64,000 bases of DNA, from positions 237,377,922-237,441,921 of the forward strand of contig NC_081406.1 in NCBI RefSeq assembly GCF_030272615.1. The letters run 5' to 3'. A model generated the notes under the pieces. That model ran no database searches. It was not told the origin of the DNA and worked only from the letters and a program-made list of their open reading frames with translations. Source of the stretch: Cryptomeria japonica. Taxonomy: Eukaryota; Streptophyta; Pinopsida; Cupressales; Cupressaceae. The translations under genes were made by a program, and so were the position numbers. This document shows, piece by piece, positions 11,641 to 23,525 of the stretch (position 1 is the stretch's first letter; every line of letters starts with the position of its first letter).

Positions 11641-12352
11641 CTATCAAATGGTTAGGTGACAACATAATATTGTGTACCAACTTTTTGGCTAAAGTGAGAC
11701 AATTAAAATCAATTTGTTTTTAGCATTTTTAAAAATTTTTTTTTAAAGCATTTATCAATTATTCCACACAAATAGTTAGAAATTTAAGAATAATATAATT
11801 TAATCAATTGTGTATTCTTATGTAGATTCAAGTTGTAATTTTTTTGATTTTTTTTAATAAATGTTTTCTATTATTTTTTATTGAGCAATATTTTTATATA
11901 TTGCATAAATTCTACCACAAATAATTTTTTTTTGCATAATTTCCTATAACTAGTACAATGACTCTAATGTTTAGTACATATGTTTTTTTGTAAAACATTT
12001 CTCTTAACATGTATTTCAAAATTAAAATTTTATTTTTCACTGAAACAAAGAAATCTATGTGGAGTGTATTACATTTTTTTTCAGATTTTTTTAACAATGT
12101 TATTTTGCCTAATGTTTTGGGTGGAGGTCATTTGTTTTTATGAAGGCGAAGAAAAAATATTTTTTTGTCAAGCATTGAAGAATTTGTTGAGGGATGATTT
12201 AAGAATAGAAAGTTCCATATAAGGGGCCTAAGATATTTTCTTTCAATAAAACTCCCTTAGATAGAACCCTTTAGGCTTAAATCATTCATTTTTTTAACAT
12301 ATATATAAATTTAAAGAAAAAGTAGGATGCCTCACAAGTAGAACATACAATT
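11641..12352. other. AT-rich spacer, no feature seen
   Basis: Long T and A runs with short unrelated open frames on both strands. I see no domain, terminal repeat or splice structure. Confidence 0.5.
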
Positions 12353-13375
12353 ATGGGAAGATTTTTTGAAATGGCCTCTCCCACTCATGTTTGTACATTT
12401 TTTGTTATAGGGATCCATGATTCCTCTACATTTTTTGTTGGTGTACGATCTAGAATTGGTTCTTCTACTAATGGGGTTTCATCTGCAGTGGGCGGGCTTC
12501 TCATCTATGGTTTGTCTGATGTGAGTGTGCTCCCTATCTTCGGTGCAACTATAAGTTCTTCTACTGTGGGTGCACTTTCTGACTTTTGTTCCTTTGTCTC
12601 TACAATTGGTGCATTGTTTGGCTTTATCTCCTCTACTACATGGGTTTCATTTGTCATGGGTGTTTTTCTTATTATTGTGATTGTTACTATACCTTTGGGA
12701 TCAATTACACTGGTCATTGGTCTTCCTATATTTGTTATTACTGGTGTATAGTTCGTTGCTACTATTGTTGCATCATTTAGGCTGACTTTTGTTGTTAATG
12801 GATGTAGCTTTTATGAAGTTACTGGTTCAAGTGTTGCTCACCCTTTGAGGAATAAATATCATCCTCTTCTTTGTGCCAAATCATCTATGATAGTGGTTTA
12901 TGACCAAGAAATGTTGGAAAACGAGGACTTCTACTAGAATAGGGTTTTAGTGTATAGATTCTCCAAATTGTGGCCCTCTCTTCTTGATCTACACAAATGG
13001 GTGATGCACTCATGGAAGCTTCTTGTGGCAAGTAAGATTGAAATCTTCCCATATTTTAACATTTTTTTCATTTCCTCTTTTGCCTCCTCCAAGGATAGAG
13101 ATTTGGTATTGAGAAAGTTGTGGGATTAGAAGGAGCACTCTCTCTCTGTTAAACCTTGGTCAACCTCTTTCAATCCTATTATTGAGCCACTAAATATGCA
13201 CATGGTGTGGTTTATAATTTTAAACCTCCCTCTACAATTTTTTGAGCCCTCTTTTTATGAGGCCAATGGCAACTCTAGTGGTCACTTTTTAAAATTTGAT
13301 GATTCTAATTTGTTCATGGGGTTCTCCACATTTGTTGCAATGCCCCATCTAAAGGAACAAGAATTTTTTTTTTAG
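12353..13375 (+). pseudogene. LINE ORF1-like pseudogene with DUF4283 domain
   Basis: One reading frame runs from 12353 to about 13350 with a few stops (TAG at 12749, 12935 and 13127). The first 130 codons are rich in Ser, Thr, Val and Gly. From about 12870 it reads MIVVYDQEMLENEDFY, then RVLVYRFSKLWPSLLDLHKWV, HSWKLLVASKIEIFP, SSFASSKDRDLVLRKLWD, PWSTSFNPIIEPLNMHMVW and LPLQFFEPSFYEANGNSSG. This is the plant DUF4283 pattern found in LINE ORF1-type proteins, which bind nucleic acid. A zinc knuckle would normally follow; none is visible, because the frame is lost at a T/A-rich run near 13370. No ORF2 is found downstream. Confidence 0.75.
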
Positions 13376-15100
13376 GAGAACTGTTTTTTTTCAAAATGAC
13401 AATTGACTAATATTAGATATGACAAGTTACACATGTCACGTTTTGACTACATCATGCACACAAGTTTTGCAAGAATACTATGTCATGAAGAAACACTACA
13501 TGAGACCTCACCATTTCATAAGAAATGTGGCACTAGTGAAAGAATAACCACCATGATGGAGAAATGAGAGAGAGAAAGGATGACACCTTTATGACAATTG
13601 ACACTATCCACAATTATGTTCTCTTACAAACGACACCCAAATGAGATGATGGAATCATCAAACTCCAATCCACATAAACTACACTAGCCAAATCAAGGCT
13701 AAACACATATGGTGCAATCAAAGGATCAACACCAAAAAAGAGAGTCTAGGAGTCCACATTGCTTGACTTGATGACAACTATTGATTTTTGAGACAAGGGA
13801 GTAGAAAATGACCCTAATCACCTCTAGTCCACTCAACTAGACTAGAAACAAGCTTACCACACATAGTTCAACCTATTAAAGAGGTCTCTTAAATAGGAGG
13901 TTGTATCTTTCCACCAAACAAAAGGACGATGAATCACTTCCAAGAAATGACTCACTTATGAAGAAAGAGTGATGTCCTAGAACCTACTATAGGACACTCA
14001 TCATCATTATGGTATCCTAGGAAAAATTTAGGGACCAAGGGAACCAACTTCCACCCATTACGACACCCCAATAAATGATTGACAATAGGTCCAAGCAACT
14101 AAACTACAAAACTAGACACTCTAGGGACACTAGGTAACTAGATGGGACAATAGCCTAGTGAATACACCCAACATGATGCAGTGGTATACCAATTCTACAA
14201 TAAAGTGCTACTTGCACACTAGAGTCCTAGAAGCATGCTGGTGTCTTGGCTCCCTACTCATGTCCTAATTAGTGAGCAATATAGAGCTATGGATTGGGCA
14301 CCAAGATACCACAAATGTAAAGGAAACACCCATAATGGATTAAGACACCATAAGAGCTCAAAAAACAACAAAAAATAACTCAAGATCTCACGAAGTCGAC
14401 AATCAACTCCCTCAAGTTCAAGACAACACCAAAATGTGAAATGAGAGGCTGGGAGGAACATTAGTGACCTCACTAGCAATCTTAACTCTTGACCTATGCC
14501 ACATGACACACAAATATAACACTTTTCAACATTTGTGACACTTCACAATACTCTACAAGAGAGTAAAAAAAGATCTAAAAAATTTAAAATGCTAAGTCAA
14601 AATACCACTATTACACGTGATGAGAGAATGGTGGGTCCAACACCACCCAAGATGACATAAAAAATATTTAAGATTCATTTTAAGTCCAAAATACAAGTTC
14701 CTACATTCATTTATGATAACCATATGAAAGAAATTTGAGTGAACCATAAAGCAATCATCCTCAAAACCAACATTAAGACACACAACCCAATCCATAAATA
14801 ATTACATATTCCATTCAGGTACATAACTTCTCAATATGAGGTTTAATGAAATAATATTACATTACATTTCATGAGGACTCAAATGTTCTTTCAAATATAC
14901 AATTAGATTTCAATACAAAAATTGGAAAGCACAAACAGATAAATGAGAAGTGAATTTGATAAAAATAAAAAATTTAAATCCTAAACTTAGGAATTTAAAA
15001 GAAACAATACAAAGATTAACTACTTGATATGGTGACCAACCCTAGTCTATGAGGAAAAGAACCATTGCGATTTACATAGATTTCATAAAATTGATAAATA
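13376..15100. other. No recognisable feature
   Basis: Unique-looking A+T-rich sequence. Two minus-strand open frames of 83 and 67 codons (14258-14509, 14592-14795) show no domain or neighbour support. Confidence 0.5.
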
Positions 15101-15160
15101 GATATGTTTGATTCCAGTGATAAATTTAAGAAACCCCCATTCAAAAAATTGTATAAAATC

Positions 15161-15880
15161 TTGGCGAATATTTTTTTTTCTTCTAAAAATAATAATAATG
15201 TTAATTGGCGAATCTTTCCTTTTTATAAAAAAAGTAAATTTTATTGGCGAATTTATTTATATCAATTTTTTTTGGTACAAAATATTGGCGAATCTTGGAA
15301 AATAATCATTGTATGCATTAATTACTATCGCATTTCCTTTCATTTAAAAATAATCTTTTATAAAAAAGTAAAGGCATGAAGGTTGAAATCATTAATGAGT
15401 TTAAGGGTTAGACTATACTTTATTTGGTTTCTACCATTAACTTAAAATAATCTAATAACCCTCTTTCTATTTTGTGAGATAAAATTTACAAACAATTTGT
15501 AATACTCATGGGGCCAAAAATTGCTTTTAGACCATTGGTTTTCATTGAAGTCAACAATTCAAAAGCAATTTCAAACCCCACGAGCATTACAACTTGTAGG
15601 CACATTTTACCTCATGGAATACAATGAAGGTAATTAGATTATATTTTAAATAAATGGTGGAAACAAAAGATTGTTGATATAACCCTAAAGTAACTAATAA
15701 TTATGATATATTATTGGTGAATTAATTTGGATTTATACAGTAAATTATAAAATGTTGGCGAATCTGATCTAGTCATGTATCAAATATTGTGGCGAATCTT
15801 AAAGTTAAAAAAATTAATAAAATAAATTCTTTGGCGATTTAAATAAAATTAAAATAAAAATTTGTAAAAATGTGGCGATT
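15161..15880 (+). repeat. Dispersed cluster of TTGGCGAAT-type motifs
   Basis: The short motif T(T/G)GGCGA(A/T)T occurs at 15161, 15205, 15244, 15285, 15755, 15789, 15831 and 15871, always on the plus strand, separated by very A+T-rich text with little similarity. Spacing is about 40 bp in the first four, then a 470-bp gap, then about 40 bp again. No open frame or known element explains it. Confidence 0.6.
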
Positions 15881-16117
15881 TGGGTCACCTTAAAAGTTGA
15901 AATTATTAGCCAAATTTGATTCCCAAATTTCAAAAAATAGCCAATTGGTGAATATTAGCCACTAAAGTTTTCACTATTTGATTCAATGATTTGTTCTATA
16001 AATGTAGAATCATAAAGATACACAACATAAGCATTAACAACATGGAATCCTTTGTGATATTTGTGGTTTATTTGTCAATGAAGTGTTGGTAGGGAAGATT
16101 GAGCTTCTACAAGTAAA

Positions 16118-16275
16118 GAGATCACAATAACCAAGAAGCTATCTTTTAGATTAATATAATAGGTGTAGATATTTTGATGATTTTCCCTAGGTGAAGGAGA
16201 TCACAATAACCAAGAAGATAGATTTTAGATTAATAGAATAGCTGTAGATATTTTGACATTTTTCCCTAGGTGAAG
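16118..16275 (+). repeat. Tandem duplication, 79-bp unit, two copies
   Basis: The phrase GATCACAATAACCAAGAAG starts at 16120 and again at 16199, and 'ttttccctaggtgaagga' ends both copies. The copies differ at a handful of positions. Confidence 0.85.
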
Positions 16276-16989
16276 GAGACACAATGAGAGATTGTATAAA
16301 AGGGTGAAGATCTATATGCAAAATGAGGAAGAGGAAGGGTTTCATTTTTGTTGGTTGGAAAATAATATATAGACACCAGTCTAAAGATGTGTAAATGGAA
16401 ACAAAAAACAAGGTTTCAAATTATGTAACTTAGAAGATAGGATATACATTAGGGTTACTATCTAAGGGCTACGTCCTCTTTAGTATATATAAGTATAGGA
16501 GATAGATCTATTCACCATAATAATGTGATATATAGAAGGTATATAGATATAAATGAGATATAAGGAATGTATTGGTTATACTTTGATATATGAATACAAA
16601 TACATCTAATTTTGAGTCTAACTTGTGTATATGATGTTTCATTCTGGTTTACTACTTAATTAGGATCTGGAATAATTTCCTTGCTACTTCAATAGGATTT
16701 AGTCTAGGGTAAGAAATAATACAACTGCAAAAATACTTTGGGTACTGAACCCCAGCCTGTATACCTCATATTTTAAATTTTTAAACTATTACCAGATTGA
16801 AAAGAAAACATAAAATGAGAGGAAAGATATGATTGATTAAATTTCTGCATTTTTGACATCTACCATGTGAGAGGGGGTTAGGTGCCAAGGGGATGGGAAA
16901 TAGGAAAGGGGAAAAGGTCTAGAGGGACCTACAAAGGTATGTGACCATTAACATAACTAACTAGATAACCACCTTGGGACACAATATAG
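16276..16989. other. Possible LTR/leader sequence, no gene
   Basis: There is a TATA-like run (TAGTATATATAAGTA at about 16478) and AT-rich text. It lies upstream of a gypsy gag remnant and could be its LTR or leader, but I cannot find LTR ends. Confidence 0.3.
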
Positions 16990-18108
16990 GAGTAACACAA
17001 TCTCAAATCTTAAACACCCATGGAAAAAGATGAAGAAAAGGATTCACAAGAGATCAAAGAGAAAATTTCACTAGAGAAAAAGAAAATATGGCCATCCATA
17101 ATATAATGGAAAGGAGACATATATATAAATTAGAAAGAGAGAAAGATATAGAACAAGAATGGAGTTAACAACATAGATAAGATTAGAGCACACCAATAAG
17201 GGTATTGCTGAGCGTGGTACAGTGGATGCTACTAGAAAGAAGAGGATTATAAATAGAGGGGAAAAGACCCCATAAAGTATGGGTTCATGCTTGAGTGAAT
17301 CAAAAAAGATATTAAGTAGCTTGAGATGAACATGCTAGAGAAATAAGGTTGTTGTTAGATGAAAGTAGTAACCATGAGGCTTCTACCCCACCTCAACTAG
17401 TCATGAACTCTAAACCCAAGATGGACTTCAACAACATTACAATTAAATTTAGATGATAGGTTTAATGAGTTACTACAAAATTTGGAGAGAGCCCCACCTA
17501 TAACCAACAAATACTTGGAGAAATTAGTTAATATGAGTATAAGAAAATTAAGAGAAGAAGAAAATAAGAAAGAAGTGGCTAGTCAAGAATTAAGTATAGA
17601 GGTGTGGCCAAATGAGATTTCATTTACAAATAAAAGGGAAAAGAGAAGCTTCAAAGAGTCACAACACCCAGACTAGGACCCATCTTCTATGAGGTTTTAA
17701 AGTAGAAGAATTGTGTAAGAGAGATCACCATGACAAATAGAAGATAAGAGAGAAGAAAAGAGAGAAGAGAAACAAGAACAAGTAAAATAAAACAATGAAC
17801 AAGGAATTCCTTAGAGTGAGCTACTAGAAGAAGATTACTTTGACATGAAATTGGGAAGAGACAAGGATAGAGAGTCAAAGCCCCATAATAAAAACAAGAA
17901 GGAAAATAAATTAGTAATGCAGAAAATGGAAAACAAATTGGTAACTACATTTAGAGAAACACACAATCCTGAAACACACTCACAAGTAATGAACACATTT
18001 ATCAAGATCCTAGATTCTCGACTGACATCATTGAAGCTATAGAAAATTTATTTTTATTGGAATAAATTTGGGAGAAAATGGGCAAATTTTCCAATAAGGA
18101 CATGGGTA
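16990..18108 (+). pseudogene. gypsy gag remnant, N-terminal part
   Basis: This is a charged Lys/Glu-rich region (for example 17482-17676: YLEKLVNMSIRKLREEEN). It ends with FYWNKFGRKWANFPIRTWV, the start of the conserved plant gypsy gag core. The frame is cut at 18108 by the 10.1-kb insertion and resumes at 28259 as THILLDFVGSLRKD. Stops are frequent. The N-terminal charged region alone would be weak evidence; the rejoined core is strong. Confidence 0.65.
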
Positions 18109-18845
18109 TGTGCAGGATCATGGTGTGCCAAAACAGGCCCTTAAGTGGCAATGAAATTTCAGAGAAATCAGAGTTATGCAACTTGACATGAAAATTTGAA
18201 TAAGTTGTGAACATTATTTTTAAAATATGTAAGAAGAGAATATATAGAAAATTGAATGTAGTTTCTAAGCTACAAGTTGTTTTTTGGAAAAAAAAAAAAA
18301 TCCTATTTGATGAAAATTTCAAATTTCAATGCAGTGGTACTAAAATTTTAGGAAATAAAAAAGAAGTAGACGTATGTCTGACCACCCTAATCACAATCAA
18401 ATCTTAATATTTTTTTTAATAATATTTATAATATAAGTATTAGACTCATGTCTGGATGTGACACATATTTTTTAAAAATTTTTTATGATTTTTTTACTAT
18501 AGCTTTTCAGAAATTCAGAAACTCCTACGTCTGACCACCTTAACTTGGTCAAAACCTTATGAAATTTAATTTTTTTAAATTTTTCCCTATAGTAGACGAA
18601 GCATAGGATGTGACACATGTTTCGGTTTCAAAAAATATTATACCGTTTGAAAGTTATGAGTGTTTTTCAATCAGTATATCAATCAGGACTATTGTCAGAA
18701 TTCAATTAGAAAATAAATAATTATTATTTACTAAAGTCGAAATAAGACAAGCCTTATATTGTTGGAAAGCTGGGAATGTCCTTAAAAAACCCTTTTCATT
18801 TTATCAATTTTGGCTACAAAAAAAGTCGTCAGCCACCAATGTAAA

Positions 18846-18900
18846 GTCTGGAAAATCAAGGAATACTGAAAAACACGTTTTTTCAGTTGACTTTCCAGGC
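18846..18900. repeat. Subterminal hairpin in the left arm
   Basis: GTCTGGAAAATCAA at 18846 pairs with TTGACTTTCCAGGC ending at 18900, and CTGAAAAACACG with GTTTTTTCAG inside it. The block TTGACTTT..GGC recurs inverted near 28150-28175 at the other end of the element. Confidence 0.7.
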
Positions 18901-18962
18901 TTGTCACTTCCAAGCCTAATACCAAAGCATTCCCGAGCCAAAATTTGAAATTTGAAAATTTG

Positions 18963-19121
18963 AGTACAAAAATCGGATATCGGATTTTATCCGATATCTA
19001 AATTTTGTACAAAAATTTGAGGTCCCCAAAGAATTTCCCTTTGCCACCATTTATGAAGTAAACTGCCACATGACAGAAATCCGATATCCAATTAAATCGG
19101 ATATCGGATTTTATTGGTCAT

Positions 19122-19169
<48 letters not shown>

Positions 19170-19182
19170 GAGAGAGAGAGAC
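18963..19182 (+). repeat. Left arm of inverted repeat with GATATC palindromes and (GA)n
   Basis: The segment holds two sets of palindromic ATCGGATATCGGATTTTAT-type text (about 18971-19000 and 19080-19112), the phrases 'ggtcccc' and 'ccatttatgaa', and a (GA)n run at 19126-19181. Its inverse is at 21031-21262. The arms are about 85-90 percent alike by eye. Confidence 0.85.
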
Positions 19183-21026
19183 CATATGACCCCTAACGAC
19201 ACAATTTGGTGTCTTAAGGGGTCCTATGGTGTCGTTAGGGGTCATATGGTGTCTTGGGACACCATAGGACCCCTTAAGACACCAAATCATGTTGTTAGGG
19301 GTCATATTGTGTCTTACAACCCATAACTATGACCCCTAATAATAGTTATGTGATATGATGTCCCATGAACCCTTATGGCCTCTCAGGACACCATATGACC
19401 CCTAATGACACCATATTGGGTTGCTTTGGGTCATATTGTGTCCTAAGGGGTCATATTGTGGTCTATGACCCCTTAGGACACCATATGACACCTAACGACA
19501 TGATTTGGTGTCTTAAGGGGTCCTATGGTGTCGTTAGGGGTCATATGGTGTCCGTAGGGGTCATATGGTGTCTTGGGACACCATAGGACCCCTTAGGACA
19601 CAATCCCCTTAGGATAGAATATGACCCAAAGCGACCCAATATGGTGTCATTAGGGGTCATATGGTGTCCTAAGAGGTCATGAGGGTTCATGGGACACCAT
19701 ATGGCCCCTATGGACACCATATGACCCCTAATGACACAATCGGACCCCTTAAGACACCAAATCATGTCTTTAGGGGTCATATTGTGTCCTAGGACCCTGT
19801 AAGACACAATATGACCCCTAATGTTATGATTTGGTGTCTTAAGGGGTTGATTGGTGTCGTTAGGGGTCAAATGATGTCTTGTGACACCATAAGACCCCTT
19901 AAGACACCAACTTGTGTCGTTAGGGGTCATATTGTGTCCTATGACCCCGTAAGACACAATATGACCCCTAACGACATGATTTGGTGTCTTAAGCGGTCCT
20001 ATGGTGTCATATGGTGTCCCATGAACCCTTATGACCTCTTCGGACACCATATGGCCCCTAGTGACACCATATTGGGTCTCTTTGGGTCATATTCTGTCCT
20101 AAGGGGTCATATTGTGTCCTAAGGGGTCTTATGGTGTCCCAAGACACCATATGACCCTTATGGACACCATATGACCCCTAACGACACCAAATCATGTCGT
20201 TAGGGGTCATATTGTGTCCTACGACCTCGTAAGACACAATATGACCCCTAATGACATGATTTGGTGTCTTAAGGGGTCCTATGATGTCGTTAGGGGTCAT
20301 ATGGTGTCTTGTGACACTATAGGACCCCTTAAGACACCAAATCATGTCGTTAGGGGTCATATTTACACCATAGGACCCTTTAAGACACAATATGACCCCT
20401 TAGGACACAATATGACCCAAAGCGACCCAATATGGTGTCATTAGGGTTCATATGGTGTCCTAAGAGGTCATAAGGGTTCATGGGACACCATATGACCCCT
20501 ATGAACACCATATGACCCCTAACGACAACATAGGACCCCCTTAAGACACCAAATCATGTCGTTAGTAGTCATATTGTGTCCTACGACCCTGTAAGACACA
20601 ATATGACCCCTAATGTTATGATTTGGTGTCTTAAGGGGTCCTATGGTGTCGTTAGGGGTCATATGGTGTCCATAGGGGTCATATGGTGTCTTGGGACACC
20701 ATAGGACCCCTTAAGACACAATATGACCCCTTAGGACATAATATGACCCAATATGGTGTCATTAGGGATCATATGGTGTCCTAAGAGGTCATAAGGGTTC
20801 ATGGGACACCATATGACCCCTATGGACACCATATGACCCCTAACGACACCATAGGACCCCTTAAGACACCAAATCATGTCGTTAGGGGTCATATTGTGTC
20901 CTACAACCCCGTAAGACACAATATGACCCCTAATGACATGATTTGTGTCTTAAGGGGTCCTATGGTGTCGTTAGGGGTCATATGGTGTCTTGTGACACCA
21001 TAGGACCCCTTAAGACACCAAATCAT

Positions 21027-21030
<4 letters not shown>
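19183..21030. repeat. Satellite array of mixed direct and inverted GGTGTC/GGGGTCATATGG units
   Basis: About 1.85 kb is built from short words such as GTCGTTAGGGGTCATATGG, CTTAAGGGGTCCTATGG and TTGTGTCCTA, present in both orientations. Neighbouring words often form inverted pairs around ATATG or CCCAAGACACC-like centres. Longer super-units of a few hundred bp recur (for example the 'atggtgtc..aagaggtcat' text at about 19660, 20450 and 20760). Open frames on both strands (Gly-His-Met-Thr-Pro-Asn repeats) are by-products of the repeat. Confidence 0.95.
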
Positions 21031-21069
<39 letters not shown>

Positions 21070-21262
21070 TCCTTCTATCCCTCTCTCTCTCTCTCTCTAA
21101 AATATGAACAATAAAATCTGATATCCGATTTAATCAGATATCAGATTTCTGCCATGTGGCAGTTTAGTTCATAAATGGCGGCAACGTTATATTTTTTGGG
21201 GACCACATATTTTTGTACAAAAATCGGATATTGGATAAAATCTGATATCCGATTTTAGTACT
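21031..21262 (-). repeat. Right arm of the inverted repeat with (CT)n and GATATC palindromes
   Basis: (CT)n at 21031-21098 is followed by the inverse of the left arm: GATATC text at 21118-21150, 'ttcataaatgg', 'ggggacc', and GATATC text at 21223-21255. The 1.85-kb satellite therefore sits inside a large stem-loop-capable structure. Confidence 0.85.
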
Positions 21263-21419
21263 AAAAACCAAGAAAAAAAAGGGTTTGTGGGCCATTCTGT
21301 AGATTCCAACGGCCGACAGTCTAGGTCCTATGTTTTCTGTCGAGGATCACAGGGTTTCAGACAGCTAGAGACAAATTTGTGCTTTTGGGAGATTCTTAAA
21401 GTGAGGTACTCTTGATTCA

Positions 21420-22790
21420 ACAGTGAGCAGATAGATTGGATTGTCAAACAATTAAAGATTCTTCAAAGATGCATTCATTTCTCAACTCATATGCAAGTAC
21501 ATGGACCATTTGGACATGAGCGTTGGCTTGTTTTTGTCAGAGTTGTATTCGGTGTGATTGGGATGAGTGCAAGTCAAGTGAGTGGGTTGATATGTGGGTT
21601 CCCCACTATCTAACTCCTTTATCTCAAACAATATCCTTGTCAAACGATGACATGGAAAGTTCACTTGAGTATGATCGTCTATCAGATCTTGTACAGCTAG
21701 GATATGTTTTTGCAGTTGTTGCACCCGCAAGGGAATGAAGAGAGATCAGAATATTGGTTGGCACAATGTGTACAGGGAAAACAAAAGCTAACACAACCAG
21801 TGATAGATGATGATGGGTTCACATATCCTATAGGTTCAGTTGTTGTTGTGGGAACTTGGTTGCGAACATACATGATTAGAAAGAATGGCATACCTACATT
21901 TGAAGACTATGAGAGACACAAAACCATTATAATGTATTCACACCTTATTATAGTTACAAATGTCAAGTTGTTGAATCATCAAGCAAAACTGAAGACCAAA
22001 GAGCTATGAACAGTGACTACTGTTGATCATGAAGCAATACTGGATACTCTTAAACAAAGAGATGACCCTTCAGGCACACTTGAGTAGTAGTAGTAGGTCT
22101 TTAATGGTGCCTTATTTTTTTATCATGCATTTCATTTCAAACAATGATCATTAAACCTTAATTTTCAAGTTTGTTACGTGTATATTAAGGATGTGTTCAA
22201 AATGCAGGTCTATTGATGAACGTTTTTTGGGCAACACGGTTTTTGCATGCACATAGCAAGTACATTCGATATAATTGGAAGGGAGGTATTTTTGCAACAC
22301 CACTTATGTTCATCCATGCAATTTATGTGTAGATTAACAATTCTTAAAAATATAGGTTCATGCTAGCTCATTCGTCGTTGACAAGGCCCTCTCTTGGTGA
22401 TGGTACATATTCCTTTGTGCATTAATGAGATTAAATTGTGGGTCTTGTTGTGTTTATTATCATGAAGATGATTCAAATGCATGTGGCTAGGACACATCTG
22501 CAGTGGATCAAATTGTCATGGTAGATGATCTATTGAATCAAACAGTTGACATTGACTAGTCAAGGTGGTCATCGAACTTTCACTCAGGTAACCTTGTCTA
22601 TTTTTATTCATTAATGGTTTATAACATAAAGTCAGTTAGATTTTGGCAATTGAATAACATTCTTTCATTTTCAGACGCTGACATCAGATGCACCTAATAT
22701 TCTCTCCACAATGGAGCATGATGTTCTCTAGCAGTAGCATCTTTGATACTTTTGACAGTAGTATGAATCAGATTAGTAAATTTCTATTTT
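21420..22790 (+). pseudogene. Intron-containing pseudogene of unknown function (transposon gene 1)
   Basis: Family not recognised. The best-preserved part (about 21700-22070) reads EYWLAQCVQGKQKL, DDDGFTYPIGSVVVVGTWL, then IPTFEDYERHKTIIMYSHLI and TVDHEAILDTLKQRDD. Plausible GT-AG introns are 22097-22207, 22286-22355 and 22588-22674. The exons after them read VHASSFVVDKALSW and CGSCCVYYHEDDSNACG. Several stops break the frame, so it is a pseudogene. The start is unclear; codons from 21420 on are in a worn frame. It follows the left satellite block directly and converges on gene 2. I could not place a transposase catalytic triad in it. Confidence 0.5.
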
Positions 22791-23525
22791 GATGCTTCCC
22801 ACAGGGCTTTGCAACTTCACATTGTGAGTGTGCCCCTATTACAAATGAATTGTACTTTGATCGACATAGATGGTCTATGATGGCTTTTTTGTAAGACTAT
22901 ATGGTTTTATTACATATATTGTACTTTAATCAACATATAACAATATCCAAGTGTGGTTGGCATGAGCTTGAATATGGTAAGTTGTATGCATCTTGAAGTT
23001 GAATATGATATGTTGTATACATCTTGAAGTTGAACTTTGATTAGACTTTGTCAGCATTTGATGAATCATAAATGTCATTTCATTATTAATCTTGTGAGTG
23101 TGAGGTGTAGGAATAATAACTAATTGAGAACATCAATTCAAATCCATAATATAGAGGATACTAATTTATTTATTGCAGTTTAGTGTAGAACTTATTTATT
23201 TTTTCTAATAATGAAATAGGTACAACTGTATTGAGATAAAATGAAGCTTTTCTCTCATATGAAGATGTCACATTGGCAAATTGGTCTATATTATAATACA
23301 CAAGACATAAGTAAAATCAAAACGCTCTCGTCAAATCCTTCCAAATTCTATGTTAACTTGTGACTCATTACTGTGTGCTGGGAGAGGGAAGAGTGTGTGG
23401 CTTTAGGGTACAGTTTTGGACTTGAACCATATTGCATAAATCTCAAGGCTTCAACTTGATTATCATTAAAGGTTTCTGATTGTTTACAAAATATCCTTTC
23501 ATATTCCTTCATGGATATCACATGC
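22791..23525. other. Spacer, no clear feature
   Basis: AT-rich text between gene 1 and the 359-bp repeats. A final exon of gene 1 may lie at about 22804-22890 (after CTTCCCACAG). Nothing else is recognised. Confidence 0.4.

Noticed and set aside
12505..12717. Minus-strand 70-codon frame (ETHVVEEIKPNNAP)
   Set aside because: Antisense to the LINE ORF1-like frame, whose plus-strand continuation into the DUF4283 domain in the same frame is better supported.
15104..15379. Two overlapping plus-strand frames (91 and 65 codons) rich in Lys, Phe and Ile
   Set aside because: Composition is what A/T-rich DNA gives by chance; the GGCGA motif is the only non-random signal here.
19111..20919. Several open frames on both strands with peptides like GHMTPNDMIWCLKGSYG
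   Set aside because: They follow the satellite unit in every frame and both directions; the openness comes from the repeat, not from coding.
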